Assembly: GCF_014650175.1 (NCBI RefSeq)
Contig: NZ_BMUL01000017.1
Span: 1-64,000, forward strand
Origin: Streptomyces termitum
GTDB lineage: Bacteria > Actinomycetota > Actinomycetes > Streptomycetales > Streptomycetaceae
Direction: 5' to 3'
Length of the DNA: 64,000 nt
The notes beneath the pieces are model-generated. The model had not been told where the DNA came from and did not search any database. It saw only the letters and a list, made by a program, of their open reading frames with translations. Positions 61,201 through 64,000 of the stretch are shown piece by piece (the first letter of the stretch is position 1; each line of letters starts with the position of its first letter). Made by a program: the position numbers and the translations under genes.

Positions 61201-61905
61201 CCGCCGGTAGTCGGCGGTGATGGCGCGGATCGACGCCGCCTGGGCCTTGGCCCGGCCGAAGACCTTGAGGGTGGGCAGTCCGGCGACGATGTCGAGGAAG
61301 TGGCCGGAGAGCCGGGAGAGCAGCTTCCACTGCCGGTCCGTCCGGGCCTGGGTGTACCAGCCGATCAGGATCATGAAGACCGGGATGAGCGGCAGGGTGA
61401 CGACGATGATCGCGGCCGAGACCCAGTCCTCGGTGACGATCCGGGCGAGGACCGCGACCGGGACGGCGACGGCGAGGCCGAGCTGCGGGAGGTAGCGGGC
61501 GAAGTAGTCGTCGAGCGCGTCCACGCCCCGGGTGGCGAGCGTGACGAGGGAGCCGGTGCGCTGACCGGCGAGCCACCCCGGCCCGAGGGCGGCGGCCCGT
61601 TCGAGGAGCCGGCCGCGGAGTTCGGACTTGACCGCCGCACTGGCCCGGTGCGCGGCCAGCTCGGTCAGCCAGGAGACCCCGCCGCGCGCCACCGCGACCC
61701 CCGCGAGGAGCAGCAGCGGGGTGGCCAGATCGGAGACCGCCAGCCCCTTCTGGAAGGCGCCGACCACGATCTCGGCGATGAGCATCGCCTGGGCGATGAC
61801 CAGCGCCGCCCCGACCAGGCCGAGGACGACGACCGCGACGAGGAAGAAACGGGTCGCCCGGGCGTACCGGAGCAGACGCGGGTCGATCGGTTTCACGTGA
61901 AACAT
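58240..61905 (-). CDS. cydCD: fused CydD-CydC ABC transporter for cytochrome bd assembly
   Basis: A 1221-residue fusion of two ABC-exporter halves (membrane plus ATPase each), needed to export cysteine/glutathione-type thiols for cytochrome bd assembly. First half: Walker A GPSGVGKST, signature LSAGQRQRLALARAF, Walker B VLLLDEPTAALDG. Second half (from about residue 600): GASGSGKTT, LSGGQRQRLALARALL, VLVLDEPAEHLDL. The C-terminal 50 residues are degenerate repeats of the type PGEGGPLSG. The ATG at 61905 sits inside a parS-like palindrome. It follows cydB by 48 bp. Confidence 0.95.
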   Translation of the reverse strand: MFHVKPIDPRLLRYARATRFFLVAVVVLGLVGAALVIAQAMLIAEIVVGAFQKGLAVSDLATPLLLLAGVAVARGGVSWLTELAAHRASAAVKSELRGRLLERAAALGPGWLAGQRTGSLVTLATRGVDALDDYFARYLPQLGLAVAVPVAVLARIVTEDWVSAAIIVVTLPLIPVFMILIGWYTQARTDRQWKLLSRLSGHFLDIVAGLPTLKVFGRAKAQAASIRAITADYRRATMRTLRIAFLSSFALELLSTLSVALVAVTIGMRLVHGTLDLYTGLVILVLAPEAYLPLRQVGAQFHAAAEGLAAAEEIFEVLETPVRDGGTRAVPEPYRIELEGVTVRHPGRAEPSLDAATLTVEPGETVALVGPSGVGKSTLLDVVLGFTEPEEGGTVRIGGADLAGLDLERWRSRIAWVPQRPHLFAGTIAENVRLARPGADDAEVGAALRDAGADGFVDGLPDGAATVLGEDGAGLSAGQRQRLALARAFLADRPVLLLDEPTAALDGETEAGVVDAVRRLAAGRTVLLVVHRPALLAVADRVVALGRTAPEPSGGGGGGRGGGAAVPAIEALPSAPVADAERVPEGGRGTLGQVRAMAGGLKGRMGLALLLGSLALGAAVGLMAVSGWLISRASEQPPVLHLMVAVTATRAFGIGRAVFRYAERLVSHDAVLRMLAELRVSVYSGLERIAPAGLRRARRGDLLARLVHDVDSLQDYWLRWLLPAGAALVVGLGSVGFTAWLLPEAGAVLAVGLLTAGVLVPPLGAALARRAERRLAPTRGALATAVADPLRGCAELTVAGALPERLDRARAADRVLTAIASRQSAAAALGAGLSALVCGLTVVAAALVGVQAVRDGRLDGVALAVVVLTPLAAFEAVTGLPLAVQYRQRVRHGAERVFEVLDAPVPVREPAVPAAPPAGPFPLELAGISARYAGQERPALDGFALTLEAGRRVAVVGASGSGKTTLAQVLLRFLDAERGSYRLGGTAAADLDGDDVRRFVGLCAQDAHLFDSSVRENLRLARPDADDGALREALRRARLLDWAEGLPDGLDTLVGEHGAKLSGGQRQRLALARALLADFPVLVLDEPAEHLDLATADALTDDLLRATEGRTTLLITHRLHGLDAVDEVVVLDGGRTVQRGAYAELAAVDGPLRRMLERERATDRLLAATVSPPGEGGPLSGATVSLPREGGALSGEGGPLSGSTDPLSASAGARPPTFLAK
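61889..61904. promoter_or_regulatory. parS-like ParB-binding site overlapping the cydCD start
   Basis: GGTTTCACGTGAAACA contains the perfect 14-bp palindrome GTTTCACGTGAAAC and matches the parS consensus at 15 of 16 positions. In Streptomyces many parS sites cluster around oriC and are used for chromosome segregation. Confidence 0.85.
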
Positions 61906-61953
61906 GCCCCTCTGAAGAGCGCCCGGGTCCTCGCGGACCCGGGCTCCGGAGCC

Positions 61954-62955
61954 CTAGTGGGCGTCGGCGATGTGCTGGGTGCCGATCCGCTTGCGGAACA
62001 CCCAGTAGGTCCAGCTCTGGTAGAGCAGCACCAGCGGAGTCGCGATGGCCGCGCACCACATCATGATCTTCAGCGTGTACGGGCTCGACGACGCGTTCTC
62101 CACCGTCAGGCTCCACGCCGGGTCGAGCGAGGACGGCATGACGTCCGGGAAGAGCGCCAGGAAGAGCATCGCCACCGCGGCGGCGATCGTGACGCCCGAG
62201 AGCGCGAACGACCAGCCCTCGCGCCCCGCCTTGATGGCGCCGATCGCGCCGACCAGCGCCACCGCGGCGACCAGCATCGCCGCGAGGCTCCAGGCGTCGC
62301 CCGTGTGGACCTGGGTCCAGATCAGGAAGGCGACCGCGAGCACCGCCGTGACCAGGCCCAGCCGGAGCGCGAGCGCCCGGGCCCGGACCCGGATGTCACC
62401 GACCGTCTTGAGGGCGGCGAAGACCGTGCCGTGGAAGGTGAAGAGGGTGAGCGTGACCAGACCGCCAAGGAGCGCGTACGGGTTGAGCAGGTCCCAGAAG
62501 TTGCCGACGTACTCCATGTTCCCGTCGATCTTCACGCCCCGGACGATGTTGCCGAAGGCCACGCCCCACAGGATCGCGGGGATCAGCGAGGTCCAGAAGA
62601 TCGCCTGCTCCCAGTTGCGCTGCCACGCCTCCTCGGGCCGCTTCGCGCGGTACTCGAAGGCGACGCCCCGGACGATGAGGCAGACCAGGATGATCAGCAG
62701 CGGCAGGTAGAAGCCGGAGAAGAGGGTGGCGTACCACTCGGGGAAGGCGGCGAAGGTCGCGCCGCCGGCCGTGAGCAGCCACACCTCGTTGCCGTCCCAG
62801 ACGGGTCCGATCGTGTTGATCAGGACCCGCTTCTCGGTCCGGTCGCGGGCCAGCAGCTTGGTGAGGATGCCGACCCCGAAGTCGAAGCCCTCCAGGAAGA
62901 AGTAGCCGGTCCAGAGGACGGCGATGAGTACGAACCAGACGTCGTGGAGTTCCAT
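61954..62955 (-). CDS. cydB: cytochrome bd oxidase subunit II
   Basis: A 333-residue membrane protein with about nine helices, starting MELHDVWFVLIAVLWTGYFFLEGFDFGVGIL, with TIGPVWDGNEVWLLTAGGATFAAFP as the family hallmark and RGVAFEYRAKR. It ends VFRKRIGTQHIADAH. Together with CydA it forms the quinol-oxidising bd oxidase. It lies 18 bp after cydA on the same strand, clearly an operon with cydCD. Confidence 0.97.
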   Translation of the reverse strand: MELHDVWFVLIAVLWTGYFFLEGFDFGVGILTKLLARDRTEKRVLINTIGPVWDGNEVWLLTAGGATFAAFPEWYATLFSGFYLPLLIILVCLIVRGVAFEYRAKRPEEAWQRNWEQAIFWTSLIPAILWGVAFGNIVRGVKIDGNMEYVGNFWDLLNPYALLGGLVTLTLFTFHGTVFAALKTVGDIRVRARALALRLGLVTAVLAVAFLIWTQVHTGDAWSLAAMLVAAVALVGAIGAIKAGREGWSFALSGVTIAAAVAMLFLALFPDVMPSSLDPAWSLTVENASSSPYTLKIMMWCAAIATPLVLLYQSWTYWVFRKRIGTQHIADAH

Positions 62956-62973
62956 GCCTCGATCTCCTGAGCC

Positions 62974-64000
62974 TCAGTACGAGAAGGCCATGGGCCGGTC
63001 GGGGTCGCGGCTGTCCCCGCCGATCCGGGTGGGCGGGTTGAGGTCGTCGTCGGTGAGCTCGGGCGGACCGGCCTTGACGTACTTGACGAGGAGCTTGACC
63101 TCGACGACCGCGAGGATCGCGTAGAGCGAGGTGAAGACGATCATCGAGGTGAGCACCTCGCCCTGGGAGACCCCGGGGGAGACGGCGGCACTGGTGCGCA
63201 TCACGCCGTAGACGACCCACGGCTGACGGCCCATCTCGGTGAAGATCCAGCCCCAGGAGTTGGCGATCAGCGGGAAGAGCATGGTCCAGAGGGCCACGAT
63301 CCAGTACCACTTGCCGAGCTTCGGGCTGAGTGCCTTGTTCTTGAAGAGGACCAGGTTCGGCACCTCGTCCTCACCGGTCCTCAGGCCGGGGGAGAGCAGG
63401 AACTTCCTGCGGGTCAGCCAGAGGCCGACCACGCCGACCGCCAGCGAGGCCATGCCGAAGCCGATCATCCAGCGGAAGCCCCAGTAGGCGACCGGGATGT
63501 TGGGCCGGTAGTCGCCGGGGCCGTACTTCTCCTGCTCGGCCTTGTTGACGTCGTTGATGCCGGGGACGTACGAGTGGAAGTCGCCGTTGGCGAGGTAGGA
63601 CAGTATCCCGGGGATCTCGATGGCGACCTCGTTGTGGCCCTTGTCCACGTCGCCGATGGCGAAGATCGAGAAGGGCGCGGGCGCCTCTCCGTCCCACAGC
63701 GCCTCGGCGGCGGCCATCTTCATCGGCTGCTGCTTGAACATGACCTTGCCGAGCATGTCACCGCTGATGGCGGTGCCGAGACCGGCGATGATCAGGGTGA
63801 CCAGGCCGACCCGCAGCGAGGTCCGCATCACCGGGATGTGCCGCTTGCGCGCCAGGTGGAAGGCGGAGATGCCGACCATGAAGGCGCCGCCGACGAGGAA
63901 GGCGGCCGTCATGGTGTGGAAGAACTGGGTCAGCGCGGTGTTCTGGGTGAGCACCGCCCAGAAGTCTGTGAGTTCGGCGCGGGCGCCCTGGCCCCGGTCC
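62974..64000 (-). CDS. cydA: cytochrome bd oxidase subunit I (5' partial)
   Basis: The last 342 or so residues of CydA, the frame running off the window edge (upstream residues read ELTDFWAVLTQN). The haem b595/d-related segments include FHTMTAAFLVGGAFMVGISAFHLAR and the Q-loop region. PVAYWGFRWMIGFGMASLAVGVVGLW and GRQPWVVYGVMRTSAAVSP follow, and RDPDRPMAFSY ends it. It forms the bd oxidase with CydB and is the first gene of cydA-cydB-cydCD-sensor kinase. Its promoter, where a Rex site would be expected, lies outside the window. Confidence 0.96.
   Translation of the reverse strand, partial: DRGQGARAELTDFWAVLTQNTALTQFFHTMTAAFLVGGAFMVGISAFHLARKRHIPVMRTSLRVGLVTLIIAGLGTAISGDMLGKVMFKQQPMKMAAAEALWDGEAPAPFSIFAIGDVDKGHNEVAIEIPGILSYLANGDFHSYVPGINDVNKAEQEKYGPGDYRPNIPVAYWGFRWMIGFGMASLAVGVVGLWLTRRKFLLSPGLRTGEDEVPNLVLFKNKALSPKLGKWYWIVALWTMLFPLIANSWGWIFTEMGRQPWVVYGVMRTSAAVSPGVSQGEVLTSMIVFTSLYAILAVVEVKLLVKYVKAGPPELTDDDLNPPTRIGGDSRDPDRPMAFSY

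Overview
The window is high-GC actinobacterial chromosome, almost certainly Streptomyces. It has strong G/C third-position bias, frequent GTG/TTG starts, many 4-bp ATGA/GTGA overlaps, SpoIIE/RsbW-type regulators, a Tat-exported DyP peroxidase with Sco and ECuC copper chaperones, and a cydA-cydB-cydCD block. Gene order in the right half (cyd, kptA, serS, pheA, copper/DyP genes, pepP, HtrA) resembles the oriC-proximal core of Streptomyces chromosomes. A near-perfect parS site and two clusters of DnaA-box-like sequences fit that placement. No prophage, IS element or CRISPR array is visible.

Layout. 1-3351: 3' part of a very long PAS/pseudo-kinase/receiver protein. 3428-5080: acyl-CoA synthetase behind a palindromic operator. 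5381-5992: ECF sigma factor. 6207-11010: five-gene operon (two acyl-CoA dehydrogenases, MaoC-DUF35 fusion, MaoC, Ltp2-type thiolase) with the gene content of the mycobacterial igr sterol side-chain operon. 11286-15502: small secreted Asn-rich protein, macrodomain, two uncharacterised proteins and tRNA-Ser(UGA). 15599-17466: divergent DoxX/amidohydrolase pair with the same 15-bp operator as the igr-like operon. 17721-21479: MHYT sensor, HtrA-type protease, glycerophosphodiesterase. 21644-29373: two RsbW-like ATPases, SEC-C protein, degenerate prim-pol protein, GAF-SpoIIE phosphatase-like protein, PepP. 29578-35814: copper handling (membrane protein, YcnI, Sco, ECuC, CopCD) and DyP peroxidase DtpA. 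35965-39537: pheA, serS, HAD phosphatase. 39691-44162: rhomboid-like protease, dihydrolipoyl dehydrogenase, GntR regulator with MFS transporter. 44191-47702: paired ABC exporters in one operon. 47945-52956: M24 peptidase-like protein, EphD-like hydrolase-SDR fusion, MerR regulator, KptA, small protein. 53075-56477: LLM oxidoreductase, divergent MarR/membrane-protein pair, second HAD phosphatase. 56510-64000: DevS-like sensor kinase, CydCD, CydB and CydA (5' end beyond the window).

How the genes may work together. The acyl-CoA synthetase, igr-like operon and amidohydrolase/DoxX pair look like one dispersed catabolic regulon for a branched or polycyclic acyl-CoA, repressed through a CTGAC-N5-GTCAG operator. 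The copper block supplies Cu to secreted or membrane oxidases. The cyd block pairs a high-affinity oxidase and its assembly transporter with a sensor kinase laid out like the haem-binding DevS. Several regulators (the first protein, the SpoIIE protein, the prim-pol protein) lack catalytic residues expected for their folds and may work as non-catalytic switches.

Limits: motifs were read by eye and no database search was run. Starts were chosen from ribosome binding sites, overlaps or -10 boxes and some could be off by a few codons.
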